A program made the position numbers and the translations under genes. Shown here one piece after another: positions 17,323 to 25,816 of a stretch of 64,000 nt of DNA. The number at the start of each line of letters is the position of its first letter. Position 1 is the stretch's first letter. This DNA is from Paenibacillus sp. Soil766 (GTDB lineage: Bacteria; Bacillota; Bacilli; Paenibacillales; NBRC-103111): assembly GCF_001428105.1 (NCBI RefSeq), contig NZ_LMSJ01000005.1, forward strand, positions 1 through 64,000. Reading direction: 5' to 3'. The notes under the pieces are model-generated. The model did not search any database and had not been told where the DNA came from. It worked only from the letters and a program-made list of their open reading frames with translations.

Positions 17323-17604
17323 CTACCCCAGTAGATACGGGGCGTACTTTCGCGCGACTTCTTTATTGACGCTGTAATAAATGTACGTTCCGTCTTTGCG
17401 AAGCGTGAGCAGGCCGCATTCCGTAAGCTGTTTCAAGTGATGCGACAGCGTGGAACCGGCAACGGACTCGAGTTTGCTGCTGATGTCGGAGCAGCAGAGA
17501 TTCATCTCTTCCGTAAGAAGCATCGCTATTTTGATCCGGGTCGGCTCTCCGAGTGCTTTGTAGACTTTCACTGCCTGTTTGACTTCCTCGTTATCCTCGA
17601 CCAT
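17323..17604 (-). CDS. ArsR/SmtB-family HTH regulator
   Basis: This 93-aa protein has the winged-helix core of ArsR regulators: LGEPTRIKIAMLL, then AGSTLSHHLKQLTECGLLTLRKDGTYIYYSV. It has a CCSD motif where classic arsenic or metal sensors carry their cysteines, so metal or thiol sensing is possible but unproven. It starts at ATG 17604 after AAGGCGGTGAG. It is upstream of and co-directional with the MFS gene and very likely represses it. It shares the raised GC content of that gene. Confidence 0.88.
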   Translation of the reverse strand: MVEDNEEVKQAVKVYKALGEPTRIKIAMLLTEEMNLCCSDISSKLESVAGSTLSHHLKQLTECGLLTLRKDGTYIYYSVNKEVARKYAPYLLG

Positions 17605-17762
17605 GGGTTCTCACCGCCTTTTCATATGTATTTCGAAAACTATAGAAACAAGAGTAACACAACTAGGCAGCCGTTGTAAATGGGCGATTTGACGAATGGA
17701 TGGGGTTAGACTCTGAAGTAGAGTTGATAGCTGGATAGGTAATCGGTTGCCGCGGTTTGTTA

Positions 17763-17915
17763 CGTTAACGGAAAACGATAGCGAAACAGCGGTTGCTTCG
17801 GCAACCGTTTTTGTTTTCCCCGCTAACGGGACATGTTTGTTGAATACTATTCATTTAGCGGCAGCTGGTCACCCGATCGGCTGCCGTTGTCTATTTAAGT
17901 AACGGGAGTTTAGCC
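17763..17915 (+). repeat. Array repeat A: two overlapping units with hairpins
   Basis: Unit 1 has left arm TTAACGGAAAACGATAGCG, then a CGGTTGC-TTCG-GCAACCG stem with a T5 tail, then GCTAACGGGACATG. The last element doubles as the left arm of unit 2, which continues with CGGCAGC...GCTGCCG and right arm AAGTAACGGGAGTTTAG. Both hairpins could terminate transcription. Confidence 0.75.
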
Positions 17916-18097
17916 TTGCGGACTTCAACAGTAGGCAGGGGGTTACCTCAAAATGAAGTTGTTTGAATGGTGATAGGCTCATAGGACTTTCACCGCTCGA
18001 CTATGAGTTAAATTTGAAGCGATAAAGCACAAGTAAATTCCAATATATGGTATAACGAAGAGGGAGTTATACGTTGATGAGAGTATGATTTTATTGA

Positions 18098-18265
18098 GTG
18101 GATAGTGTTGCATTGTTTTGGATTATTTCAACTGTTATCGCATCCATTTTGTTTTTTATAAACTTTGTACCAATTGCAAAGAATCAGGGGACAACATTAA
18201 ACACAATATTCGGTTCAATTTTGATTGGATTTATTTGTTACTGTATTCTTATGATTTGTGGATAG
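18098..18265 (+). CDS. Small two-helix membrane protein, unknown
   Basis: A GTG-initiated ORF (55 aa) reads as a short hydrophobic protein. TM1 is LFWIISTVIASILFFINFV; a polar loop AKNQGTTLN follows; TM2 is IFGSILIGFICYCILMIC. The codon just before the GTG is a stop and the ribosome binding site is weak (GATGAGAG), so the start is uncertain. It sits between array repeats A and B as part of a possible cassette. I do not recognise a family. Confidence 0.45.
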   Translation: MDSVALFWIISTVIASILFFINFVPIAKNQGTTLNTIFGSILIGFICYCILMICG

Positions 18266-18396
18266 ATAAAGACTAATTTTTAAAGGGAAATTACAATACC
18301 AGTTTATGACTAACAGATCATTGTGTGGGATGTACAATAGATTCGGGAGAACGAAGGCTGGAGTCATTCATTTAGATAAAAAAGGGAGTGGTGACA

Positions 18397-19164
18397 TTGA
18401 AAAAGTATTTACTTGGTTTAACGTGCGGGATCGCTCTTACCGCAACGACAGCTGTGTATGCTTCAGAAACGATTAATGCGTACTTATTTCCAGTTAAGTA
18501 TGTATTTAATGGACAAAGTAAAGAACTAGCCAACGAATACACTACTTTAAATTATAACGGTCATGCCTATGTTCCGATTCGTTTTGTGGCAGAAAATATG
18601 GGATCTACCGTAGGGTATGATGAAAGTACACAGATAATAAAGATAAATTATAACAACGACGAAAGCCATCCAGTAAATCTTACCGACAATGAAGCAAAAG
18701 ATATTCTTAAACTGCTCATACCGAAGGCAGTAAAGTTCTATGGAGTGTTTAATGGAACTGGATCGTTCAAAGTCGATAAGACAAAAACGATTCCAGGTGA
18801 ACCTGATTACGCTCAGGTAATCGACGAAAAGATCACTTCCATTGCGGATTTGAAAAACTGGGTGGAGGAAACTTTCACAAAAGATGTTGCTCAAACGGTA
18901 TTCTATTCTCGTTACTTGACTCCGGCAGATGGCCGTTTTCTACTTTATAAGGATTATGAAGGGAAGCTTTATAATGACACAGGGAATGGAGGACACGGAT
19001 GGGCATTTTCTTTCTTAACTGATACCGCAAAGGTAATAAGCCAGATAGATAATGTTGCAGAAGTTGAGTTGGATAGAACACTTTTTAACAATCCGGATAA
19101 AAAATTGACCCTAAGAATTGAATATGTAAATGATAAGTGGATGCTGGCATCACGACTTGATTAA
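18397..19164 (+). CDS. Secreted protein with copper-amine-oxidase N-terminal-like (stalk) domain
   Basis: This 255-aa protein has a signal peptide (KKYLLGLTCGIALTATTAVYAS) and one copper amine oxidase N-terminal-like domain (about 30-85; YNGHAYVPIRFVAENMG, VGYDESTQIIKINY). The C-terminal part (about 95-255) resembles no family I can name. I chose TTG 18397, with GGGAG 9 nt upstream, over the in-frame GTG codons at 18388 and 18391. In Paenibacillus such stalk domains are common cell-envelope modules without oxidase activity. It lies between array repeats A and B. Confidence 0.75.
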   Translation: MKKYLLGLTCGIALTATTAVYASETINAYLFPVKYVFNGQSKELANEYTTLNYNGHAYVPIRFVAENMGSTVGYDESTQIIKINYNNDESHPVNLTDNEAKDILKLLIPKAVKFYGVFNGTGSFKVDKTKTIPGEPDYAQVIDEKITSIADLKNWVEETFTKDVAQTVFYSRYLTPADGRFLLYKDYEGKLYNDTGNGGHGWAFSFLTDTAKVISQIDNVAEVELDRTLFNNPDKKLTLRIEYVNDKWMLASRLD

Positions 19165-19181
19165 ATTAAGCACGGATCATT

Positions 19182-19280
19182 GCGCTAACGAGAGAACGTT
19201 TGTCCAATAAACAATAACGGGAGGCTGCCGGCACGATCGGCAGCCTTCACTAACCTAACGGGCAGGATAGTTCCAATATA
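19182..19280 (+). repeat. Array repeat B
   Basis: Left arm GCTAACGAGAGAACGTTTGT, hairpin GGGAGGCTGCCG/CGGCAGCCTT, right arm CCTAACGGGCAGGATAGTTC. This is one of the clearest complete copies. Confidence 0.85.
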
Positions 19281-19505
19281 TGGTGTTGTAATGTATAACA
19301 ACTCTATGAAAATTCTAATTGGAAGCCACGTATTACTATTGCAGACTACTTAGAAATCGATGTTGAATTTATTGTGCTTTGTACATTTTTAAAAGCTGGA
19401 CCCCTGATGTTAACTCCAACTCCACCAAAACAGCTCATTGATCTACATATAGGAAGCATATGTTTACTGTTCAAAACAGTATCTATAATCGGCAACGAAA
19501 GACTT

Positions 19506-19561
19506 TGCTAAGGACAATAGTTCAACCAAAACAGGGAGCAGCCCGTTGAGGAGCTGCTCCT
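19506..19561 (-). repeat. Array repeat C, partial; also terminator of the oxidoreductase gene
   Basis: Left-arm remnant GCTAAGGACAATAGTTCAAC is followed by stem GGAGCAGC/GCTGCTCC. It lies about 35 bp beyond the stop of the minus-strand oxidoreductase gene and could terminate it. Confidence 0.6.
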
Positions 19562-19594
19562 AGTGCCGTATATTATTTTTTTTTTGTTTATTCC

Positions 19595-20161
19595 TTACAA
19601 CTTGTTAACCTTCTCCTTGATTTGTTCCAGCCAATCAGTACGAGTTGCTTCTTCGGAACTCGGTACGGATTCGAAAATCACATGATTCAGCACCTCTAGA
19701 CCACAATATTCGAAAATGCCTATGTCGGAAGTTAGAATTAAAGCTTTGTCCATGCCACTTGCGGCATATTGGGAATGCGATTTTCCTTGCGTGTTGATAA
19801 TTATGGCTTTTTTGCCTTTAAGCAGTCCCTTTTGTTCTCCATTTACGTAACGATACGCAAACCCATACGAAAATACTCGTTCAATGTATCCTTTGACGAT
19901 TGCCGGCAGTCCAGTCCACCATATCGGATAGATAAAGGTAATCACATCCGCCCATATTAGATACTCCTGCTCCTTTTTGATCTCTTCACCTACGCTGCCC
20001 AGAATCTCGCTGCTGCTAATGACAGGCTGGAACTCCATCGCGTACAGATCGCGGACGTTGACCTCGTGCCCTTTTTGGCGGAGGCTTTGGACGGTGGTTT
20101 CCATTATGGCATGGTTAAAGCTTTCTTTTCTTGGATGGGCATACACGATTAAATGGTTCAC
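19595..20161 (-). CDS. NAD(P)H-quinone oxidoreductase, flavodoxin-like fold
   Basis: This 188-aa protein matches the KefF/MdaB/YwrO type: N-terminal LIVYAHPRKESFNHAI binds FMN phosphate, FIYPIWWTGLPAIVKGYIERVF is the family signature, and INTQGKSHSQYAASGMDKAL follows. Expected role is two-electron reduction of quinones or other electrophiles in the cytoplasm. It starts at ATG 20161 after AGAGGAGAAG. Its length is normal. Nearby genes also handle electrophiles or redox (tautomerase, SDR, MerR), so the group may be a stress response, but the genes have separate terminators. Confidence 0.88.
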   Translation of the reverse strand: MNHLIVYAHPRKESFNHAIMETTVQSLRQKGHEVNVRDLYAMEFQPVISSSEILGSVGEEIKKEQEYLIWADVITFIYPIWWTGLPAIVKGYIERVFSYGFAYRYVNGEQKGLLKGKKAIIINTQGKSHSQYAASGMDKALILTSDIGIFEYCGLEVLNHVIFESVPSSEEATRTDWLEQIKEKVNKL

Positions 20162-20450
20162 AATAACTTCTCCTCTCGTTTTGCGGTATTCCTTCTAGTT
20201 ACCAAGGCACGACTCCCTGATCATCAAAAAGGCCTACAGTGGGACCGTCATTATAGAACTTTCAATGATGCTGTAAACGGAGGTACTTTCCAGAGCTCCT
20301 TACACTAAACCTTCCGTTTGGAGTTTTTCGATCGGGGTCGAAAAAACTATGTAAACTCCCATTAATGGGATTGTCGTATCCGAAAACTGGACATTTATCT
20401 TCACAACTGGTGCATTGTTGTTGGGCCTCAATTGAAGTTGTTATTGCTGC
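20162..20450. other. Intergenic stretch between two minus-strand genes
   Basis: I see no gene. AAAACTCC-type sequence with small inverted repeats near 20320-20350 could be the promoter region of the oxidoreductase gene. Confidence 0.3.
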
Positions 20451-20888
20451 TCAAATGATTACCATAGCTGCCGCGTCAATTGGTGATGTTCGGTAAGCTA
20501 CTAAATCCGCTTTCCGCCCAAAGATCCCCCAATTTTCTTCGAGGACTTCGTGAATAATGATATAGACGGGCATGAGATTAGAAGTACCGAGTTGTTGTCC
20601 GAAAATTATGGTAGCTCTTTCGATCAGCCTTTTTTTGGCGTCGCTGTCTAAACCGCCCTCAATTACGAAGATCTGCACGCTGACAACATTCGTTGTCGCT
20701 TCTTCTTCTCCCATAAAGATGGTATCCTGATCGTAAAGATTAAAATAGGTCCAAACCGTACTTTTGACGAAGGGTGACTTTGGCAAGGTTTCGCATTCAA
20801 GCGCAACATCTGTAAGTTCTCCGACAATTGCTCGCCGTGCCTTCAAATCGAACGCAGCATCAGGTGCGTGAACAATAATCATTGGCAT
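20451..20888 (-). CDS. Tautomerase-superfamily protein
   Basis: From ATG 20888 the protein is 145 aa and begins MPMIIVHAPD. Removal of Met would expose the Pro that serves as the catalytic base in this family. GGAAAGG lies 10 nt upstream, which supports this start over an upstream in-frame ATG at 20930 that would bury the proline. The conserved middle VWTYFNLYDQDTIFMGEE and the tandem-domain length suggest a tautomerase of the larger, fused kind. The substrate is unknown. It follows the SDR gene on the same strand after a strong hairpin. Confidence 0.78.
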   Translation of the reverse strand: MPMIIVHAPDAAFDLKARRAIVGELTDVALECETLPKSPFVKSTVWTYFNLYDQDTIFMGEEEATTNVVSVQIFVIEGGLDSDAKKRLIERATIIFGQQLGTSNLMPVYIIIHEVLEENWGIFGRKADLVAYRTSPIDAAAMVII

Positions 20889-20917
20889 TGTATTTTTCCT
20901 TTCCTTAGACAATTTAT

Positions 20918-20947
20918 GAGGCCGCTGCATTTCTTCGCAGCGGCCTC
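20918..20947 (-). terminator. Hairpin between SDR and tautomerase genes
   Basis: GAGGCCGCTGC (20918-20928) and GCAGCGGCCTC (20937-20947) pair perfectly over 11 bp. The SDR stop is 42 bp away. The T tract is poor, so some read-through into the tautomerase gene is likely. Confidence 0.65.
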
Positions 20948-20988
20948 TGACAACTATAAGGAAGGTTCTTTGCTGTCTTTACTAGCGA

Positions 20989-21777
20989 TCAGATGTTCTG
21001 ACCACCCGATACTTCGATTCTCTGCGCATTAACCCAGCGATTATCGGATCCAAGTAGGCTGGCGACTGCGGGACCAATGTCCTCTGGTACCCCGACTCGA
21101 CCAAGGGCAGTCATCGCGGCAAATGTGTCATTGTAAGCAGGTATGTCGCGTACAGAACCTCCTAGAAAATCGGTTTCGATTGCTCCAGGTGCAATGGTAT
21201 TAACGGTGATACCGCGGTGACCCAGCTCTTTTGCCATATAGATAGTGAGAATTTCTACTGCACCCTTAGCTGCAGAGTAGGCTGAGAAGCCGGGATAAGA
21301 GACACGAGTAAGGCCTGATGAGAAGTTAACAATACGACCACCATCTGCAAGAAGCGGTAATAGGGCTTGAGTCAAGAAAAACACGCCCTTAACATGCACA
21401 TTGAACAGGTCGTCGAATTGAGTCTCTGTTGTTTCGACAAAGCTAATCATTTCTCCATGACCGGCATTATTCACCAGATGATTGAAAGTGGTGCTACCCC
21501 AAGTAGATTGCAGAGTAGAACCAACCGTCTTAGCAAAGTCAGCGAAGCTGGATGGGTTTGCTATATCAAGTTGTAGAGCGACAGCTTTACGCCCCAGAGC
21601 TTCGATCTGAGCAACGACTGATTTTGCTTCTTCTGCTTGGCTACGATAGGTCAAAATGACATCGCCACCATGACGTGCAATACTAATCGCAGTATTACGA
21701 CCAAGTCCCCGGCTGCCGCCAGTGACGATTGAAATATTTGTCAGTGAAGCTTCATGTACTAAAATTTTCTTTTCCAA
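20989..21777 (-). CDS. Short-chain dehydrogenase/reductase
   Basis: This 262-aa enzyme has the classical SDR features: TGGSRGLGRNTA near residue 19 for NAD(P) binding, NNAGHGE near 106, a catalytic Ser (NFSSGL), and YSAAK near 168. The C-terminus ends in VNAQRIEVSGGQNI. The substrate cannot be inferred. The promoter upstream has a 19-bp spacer and a dyad that is repeated in front of the divergent MerR gene, so MerR-type activation is likely. The start ATG 21777 encodes MEKKILVHEASL, a little longer than usual; a shorter start is possible. Confidence 0.88.
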   Translation of the reverse strand: MEKKILVHEASLTNISIVTGGSRGLGRNTAISIARHGGDVILTYRSQAEEAKSVVAQIEALGRKAVALQLDIANPSSFADFAKTVGSTLQSTWGSTTFNHLVNNAGHGEMISFVETTETQFDDLFNVHVKGVFFLTQALLPLLADGGRIVNFSSGLTRVSYPGFSAYSAAKGAVEILTIYMAKELGHRGITVNTIAPGAIETDFLGGSVRDIPAYNDTFAAMTALGRVGVPEDIGPAVASLLGSDNRWVNAQRIEVSGGQNI

Positions 21778-21826
21778 CTGTATACCATCCTCTCAAAAAT
21801 TGAAAATTGTTTTTTATTACCTTGCT

Positions 21827-21857
21827 ATCATAAGATATGAAGTTCACTTTAAGTCAA
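21827..21857 (-). promoter_or_regulatory. MerR-type promoter of the SDR gene
   Basis: On the minus strand, TTGACT (-35, 21852-21857) and TATGAT (-10, 21827-21832) are separated by 19 bp. The spacer holds the dyad AAGT-TC-ACTT (within 21838-21853). An over-long spacer with a central dyad is the hallmark of promoters activated by MerR-family proteins. Confidence 0.65.
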
Positions 21858-21977
21858 AGGTTTTTTTTGATAAATAATAAGAGTATGATAGAATATAAAA
21901 TACCTTGATTTAATAATAGTTTTTTTCTTTTATGACATGAAACTAGAAATTCAATTAGTAAAGATTGAAGAATTCAC

Positions 21978-21993
21978 TTGAAGTACACTTTAA
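21978..21993 (+). promoter_or_regulatory. Second copy of the MerR-type operator, before the merR gene
   Basis: TTGAAGTACACTTTAA matches the SDR promoter dyad TGAAGTTCACTTTAAG. It lies directly upstream of the AGGAGG of the MerR gene, so autoregulation is likely. Confidence 0.55.
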
Positions 21994-22015
21994 CAGGAGG
22001 CGATGAAAGTTTAGT

Positions 22016-22399
22016 ATGCTGACTATAAAAGAAGTTACTGAAATAACGGAAATAGCCGCTCCCACACTTCGATATTACGAGAAAGAGGGATTGCTCCCAC
22101 ATGTTAAGAGAAACGAAAATGGAAAGCGATTATACGACGAAGAAGATTTAAGCTGGATATACTTTGTTACAGCACTTCGGGCAACAGGAATGCCTATTGC
22201 TCAAATTCAGAAATACGTATACTTATACAAAGAAGGGGACTCAACAATTTCAGAACGAAAATTGATGATGCTCTATCATAAAAAAGAAATAGAGAGAAGC
22301 ATAAGGGATCTCTATTTTAATTTGGATAAAATAAATTATAAGCTTGCTCTATATGATGTTTTAGAATCTCAGATTGAACGAACTAGTATTAAAATTTAG
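22016..22399 (+). CDS. MerR-family transcriptional regulator
   Basis: This 127-aa protein has a standard MerR N-terminal HTH and wing (TIKEVTEITEIAAPTLRYYEKEGLLPHVKRNENGKRLYDEEDL), then a coiled-coil dimerisation helix (about 85-120). It has no Cys pair or effector domain, so it resembles the AdhR/YfmP type that responds to aldehydes or electrophiles rather than metals. It is divergent from the SDR gene, and both carry the same dyad upstream. AGGAGG is 15 nt before ATG 22016, which is long; no better start is visible. Confidence 0.88.
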   Translation: MLTIKEVTEITEIAAPTLRYYEKEGLLPHVKRNENGKRLYDEEDLSWIYFVTALRATGMPIAQIQKYVYLYKEGDSTISERKLMMLYHKKEIERSIRDLYFNLDKINYKLALYDVLESQIERTSIKI

Positions 22400-22752
22400 A
22401 CTCAAACTAAGAATGAGCGGTTAATATTTTCATCCGATTAAACGTTGCCGGTTGCATTGAGGCACTTATTTTTGACATGACAAGAACCGAATTATTCATT
22501 TTACAGAAATTCTAACGGTAATTGTTGATTCAAATTGTATTGAACAGTCTGCAGGCTAGCAGGCTGTTCATTTTTTGTAATCTGTCGGACAGATTAGTTT
22601 GTCCGTTAAGGAACCAATGTTAACGTGGCTATTACATATTGGATGCCAATCTCTACTTCGTATACTTTAAAGGCGACTGATCATACCTTTTCTTTAGTTA
22701 TTCGGGGTACTGCGATGTTTTGAGAGTATTCTGTAATGCGTCAAGATGCACA
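22400..22752. terminator. Intergenic stretch with terminator at 22543-22575
   Basis: GAACAGTCTGC and GCAGGCTGTTC form an imperfect stem followed by ATTTTTTG. It would end the MerR gene transcript. The rest of the stretch holds a weak resemblance to an array arm (GTCCGTTAAGGAACC, about 22600) and no gene. Confidence 0.6.
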
Positions 22753-23646
22753 TTATTGGATCCGATCCTCAGATAAATACAGCTCTCTTGCAGTCCGAAT
22801 GAATAGTTTCACCCCGTGCGAGGACTCCTTTAAAGAAGGAACAGCCAGGTGAATCTCTCTAACGGGTTGCGGATCAATTGTCCTGACGCGAACATTAGGC
22901 GGTAGTGACGATAGTGACAAAGATGTTCTCGAAACGATCGAGACGCCAAGCCCTTCTTGAATCATACTCAATGCCGTGTTTATGTTGTGGCCGTTATATT
23001 TGGCGTGCAAAGTGGTTCCGAATTCTTTGAATAACTCGATAATCGGCGTTACAAATCCACCTTGGCACACAATCATAGGCTCATTATCTAAATCCGTTAT
23101 ATGAATTGTTTGACGACTTTGCAATGGATGATCATCCCGGTGGACCAGACATAATTCATCACGAAAGAAAGGAATCGTCTCAAGTTCGTTGCATGGCGAA
23201 ATAATCCATCCGACATCGATTATTCTGGATTCTAGCCAATTTTTAATCTCTTCGATTGTCCCTTCAAACAGTTCGAATGTTAGCCCCGGATGTTTCTCCG
23301 CAATGATTCGCAATATTTTCGGCAAGAAGTGCGCGGACACAATTGGGAATACACCAACACGAACGGTGCCAACTTCAAATCCTTTTTCAGCGGTAACCTC
23401 CTGCTCAACCTTATTAAATCCATTTAAAATCTCTCTGAATATGACAATCAGGCGCGCGCCAATATCGGTAAGATGAATAACCCCGTTTCTTCGTTCCCGT
23501 ATCATTAGAATGACTCCTAATTCTGATTCAAGTGTAGAGATGGCGCGGCTTACAGCAGGTTGCGACATATGCAGTTGTTCCCCAGCCCTGGTAAAGCTAC
23601 CGGTCTCGACGATCTTCACAAACAATATGAGTTGAGAAATATTCAT
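22753..23646 (-). CDS. LysR-family transcriptional regulator
   Basis: This 297-aa protein has an N-terminal HTH (MNISQLILFVKIVETGSFTR then AGEQLHMSQPAVSRAIS) and a LysR substrate-binding domain (about 90-290). It is divergent from the EamA-family exporter gene, with about 100 bp between starts. That arrangement usually means that the regulator controls the exporter. AAGGAG lies 14 nt upstream of ATG 23646. The inducer is unknown. Confidence 0.92.
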   Translation of the reverse strand: MNISQLILFVKIVETGSFTRAGEQLHMSQPAVSRAISTLESELGVILMIRERRNGVIHLTDIGARLIVIFREILNGFNKVEQEVTAEKGFEVGTVRVGVFPIVSAHFLPKILRIIAEKHPGLTFELFEGTIEEIKNWLESRIIDVGWIISPCNELETIPFFRDELCLVHRDDHPLQSRQTIHITDLDNEPMIVCQGGFVTPIIELFKEFGTTLHAKYNGHNINTALSMIQEGLGVSIVSRTSLSLSSLPPNVRVRTIDPQPVREIHLAVPSLKESSHGVKLFIRTARELYLSEDRIQ

Positions 23647-23747
23647 AACAAATTTGATATCTCCTTAATGATAATAATGCATTTTATTTATTTTTCGAGG
23701 TATTGTACCATAAGTGAACATCATTATACAAAGGGGACTGATAATTC

Positions 23748-24650
23748 ATGCAGCTTTCAAAAGCACATACTTTTTTGCTTTTAACGTTTTTAGTAGCGAT
23801 GTGGGGGGTGAACTGGCCGTTATCTAAATATGCGCTCGAATTTGCAACACCATTGCTCTTCGCCGGTTTGAGGATCACGATCGGAGGTTTCATTTTGCTT
23901 CTGTTCGCTTTACCACGTTATAAATACATTAATTTGAAGGATACTTGGCATATTTACCTGATCTCCGCATTGCTAAATATTATTCTCTTTTTCGGCTTTC
24001 AAACGTTTGGACTGAATATGATGCCTGCCGGTATATTTTCGACGATCGTGTTTATGCAACCCGTTTTACTTGGAATCGGAGCTTGGTTGTGGTTGGGTGA
24101 ATCCATGAACGGTTTCAAAATAGTTGGTCTTATTCTAGGCTTCATAGGAGTTGCTGTTATCAGCATAACTAATGGCTCTAGTAATATTTCGATCCTTGGC
24201 ATCTTGCTTGGTTTTGCCAGCACAATTACTTGGACATTCGGTACGATTTATATGAAGAAAACATCTACTAAAGTCGATGCGATCTGGTTGACTACTCTTC
24301 AGATGATCTTTGGTGGAATTGTATTGTTAGTTGCGGGGACAACCGTTGAGAATTGGACGGATATTATTTGGAATCAGCAATTCATCTCGACATTGTTGAT
24401 TATTGCGATCTTCTGTACGGCGCTAACCTGGCTTGTTTTCTTTTTGCTTGTCAGATCAGGCGAAGCCGGAAAAATCGGGTCGTTTAACTTTCTGGTTCCA
24501 CTCATTGCAATAGTGATCAGCGTTTTCTTTTTGGGAGAAACGATTACTACGAAGATGGTGGTGGGACTTGTTCTAATTATCTTAGGGATTGGACTGGTAA
24601 ATCTCAAAATGAAATCACTGCAAAAGCATAGCAATATGCACAGGGGATAA
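23748..24650 (+). CDS. EamA/DMT-family transporter
   Basis: This 300-aa protein has about ten predicted TM segments in two EamA repeats. The first is around 8-140 (FLVAMWGVNWPLSKYAL), the second around 150-290 (GILLGFASTITWTFGTIYMKK). Known role of the superfamily is export of amino acids or other metabolites. The LysR gene next to it, transcribed divergently, is the likely regulator. It starts at ATG 23748 after AAGGGGA. Its C-terminus ends in basic residues as usual. Confidence 0.9.
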   Translation: MQLSKAHTFLLLTFLVAMWGVNWPLSKYALEFATPLLFAGLRITIGGFILLLFALPRYKYINLKDTWHIYLISALLNIILFFGFQTFGLNMMPAGIFSTIVFMQPVLLGIGAWLWLGESMNGFKIVGLILGFIGVAVISITNGSSNISILGILLGFASTITWTFGTIYMKKTSTKVDAIWLTTLQMIFGGIVLLVAGTTVENWTDIIWNQQFISTLLIIAIFCTALTWLVFFLLVRSGEAGKIGSFNFLVPLIAIVISVFFLGETITTKMVVGLVLIILGIGLVNLKMKSLQKHSNMHRG

Positions 24651-24929
24651 TTAGATGAGACAAATATCAAGAACTTCCTTTAAGTCTCACATTTATTTTA
24701 AGATTAATTTTGACCAAGAGATCGGCTGGCGTTTTTCTTAAATTAGCTTGGACTTCAATGGATCTAAAAAAGCGACCGTTATACTCTTTTTATCCATGTG
24801 CTGTAAATCTGATAGCATTATAAAAGTGAAGTGCGGTGATTTAGGTTTGGCATTAAAATTTAATATAAGTGATCTTAGGCAGGATGAAGCCTTCTTAACT
24901 AAAAGACGACAAATGAGAGGAATAAATGA

Positions 24930-25582
24930 ATGACAATACAACCTAGAAGCCTGAACGTCGAAATAACAAAAAAGGTACAGATTGATTATCTCATTTCTCA
25001 TCCTGTAGGATATGAAGGCTCAACTCGTGAGTGGGGACTTATTATTTTTTTGCATGGTTGGATATGAGGGGCAAGGAATTATCCCAATTATCGAATTATG
25101 GGCTGCTTGAAATAATTAATAAAGGTAAATTACCACTACCGTTTGTAGTTGCAGTTCCTCAATGTCCAAGTGAGTCTTATTGGAACATGGAGCGAGATGC
25201 AGTTACTGGTTTGGTAGATGAGCTTATAACTAATCACCGCCTAGATCCAAGACGTATTTATTTAATTGGGTATAGTATGGGGGGATATGGTGTTTGGGAT
25301 TTAGCTATCCATAATCCGAAAACGTTTGTTGCAATTGTGCCATTGAGTTCAGGCGGACAAGTTTCAAAAGCAGAGCAGCTTAAAAATACTGCAATTTGGA
25401 CTTTTCATAGAGCCAGAGATGGAATTGTCCCATTAGAACAAATGACAAACATGGTAAGCGCTGTAGAACAGCATCAAGGAAGTGTAAGTCTTACCATATA
25501 CCCTGATATGGGACATGATATATTGCGAACAACATTGAGCAACCAAGAACTATATACTTGGCTACTTGAACAAAGAAAGTAG
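24930..25582 (+). pseudogene. Alpha/beta hydrolase (esterase/peptidase-like), frameshifted
   Basis: ATG 24930, after GAGAGG, opens MTIQPRSLNVEI and continues to LIIFLHGW. A single missing base near 25061 then brings a TGA. The downstream frame resumes with DMRGKELSQLSNYG and completes the fold: YLIGYSMGGYG holds the nucleophile Ser, RARDGIVPLEQ the Asp region, and DMGHDI the catalytic His. Without the lesion it would be about 215 aa, similar to prolyl-oligopeptidase/phospholipase-like hydrolases of Bacillota. Either a real one-base deletion or a sequencing slip. Array repeat G follows 10 bp after the stop. Confidence 0.8.
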
Positions 25583-25590
25583 AGTGGAAC

Positions 25591-25700
25591 TACTTTAACG
25601 AGGAAAAAGCGTTTAACTAATGGATAACGATAGTTTCAATAAAAACACGGAAGCAGCCGATCATTGGGGTCGGCTGCTTCATTACACTAACGGGCAGCAT
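25591..25700 (+). repeat. Array repeat G, abutting the IS110 element
   Basis: Two left-arm-like segments (TTAACGAGGAAAAAGCG; GGATAACGATAGTTTCAATA), stem GAAGCAGCCGA/TCGGCTGCTTC (25650-25680), then right arm CACTAACGGGCAGCATTCC. The IS110 5' region begins at or just beyond the right arm. Confidence 0.8.
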
Positions 25701-25816
25701 TCCTATTATGTAGAAATACGAGGATTGAAAAATAAAAAGACTCCTTGGTATGATGTTTATGGATCCCAGTTGCTGGCCAGCGACAGATCCAATAACAATA
25801 TCAAGGAGACTACAAC

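Noticed and set aside
20320..20400. Possible array repeat between oxidoreductase and tautomerase genes
   Set aside because: Only AT-rich inverted segments are seen; neither TAACGGG arm is present.
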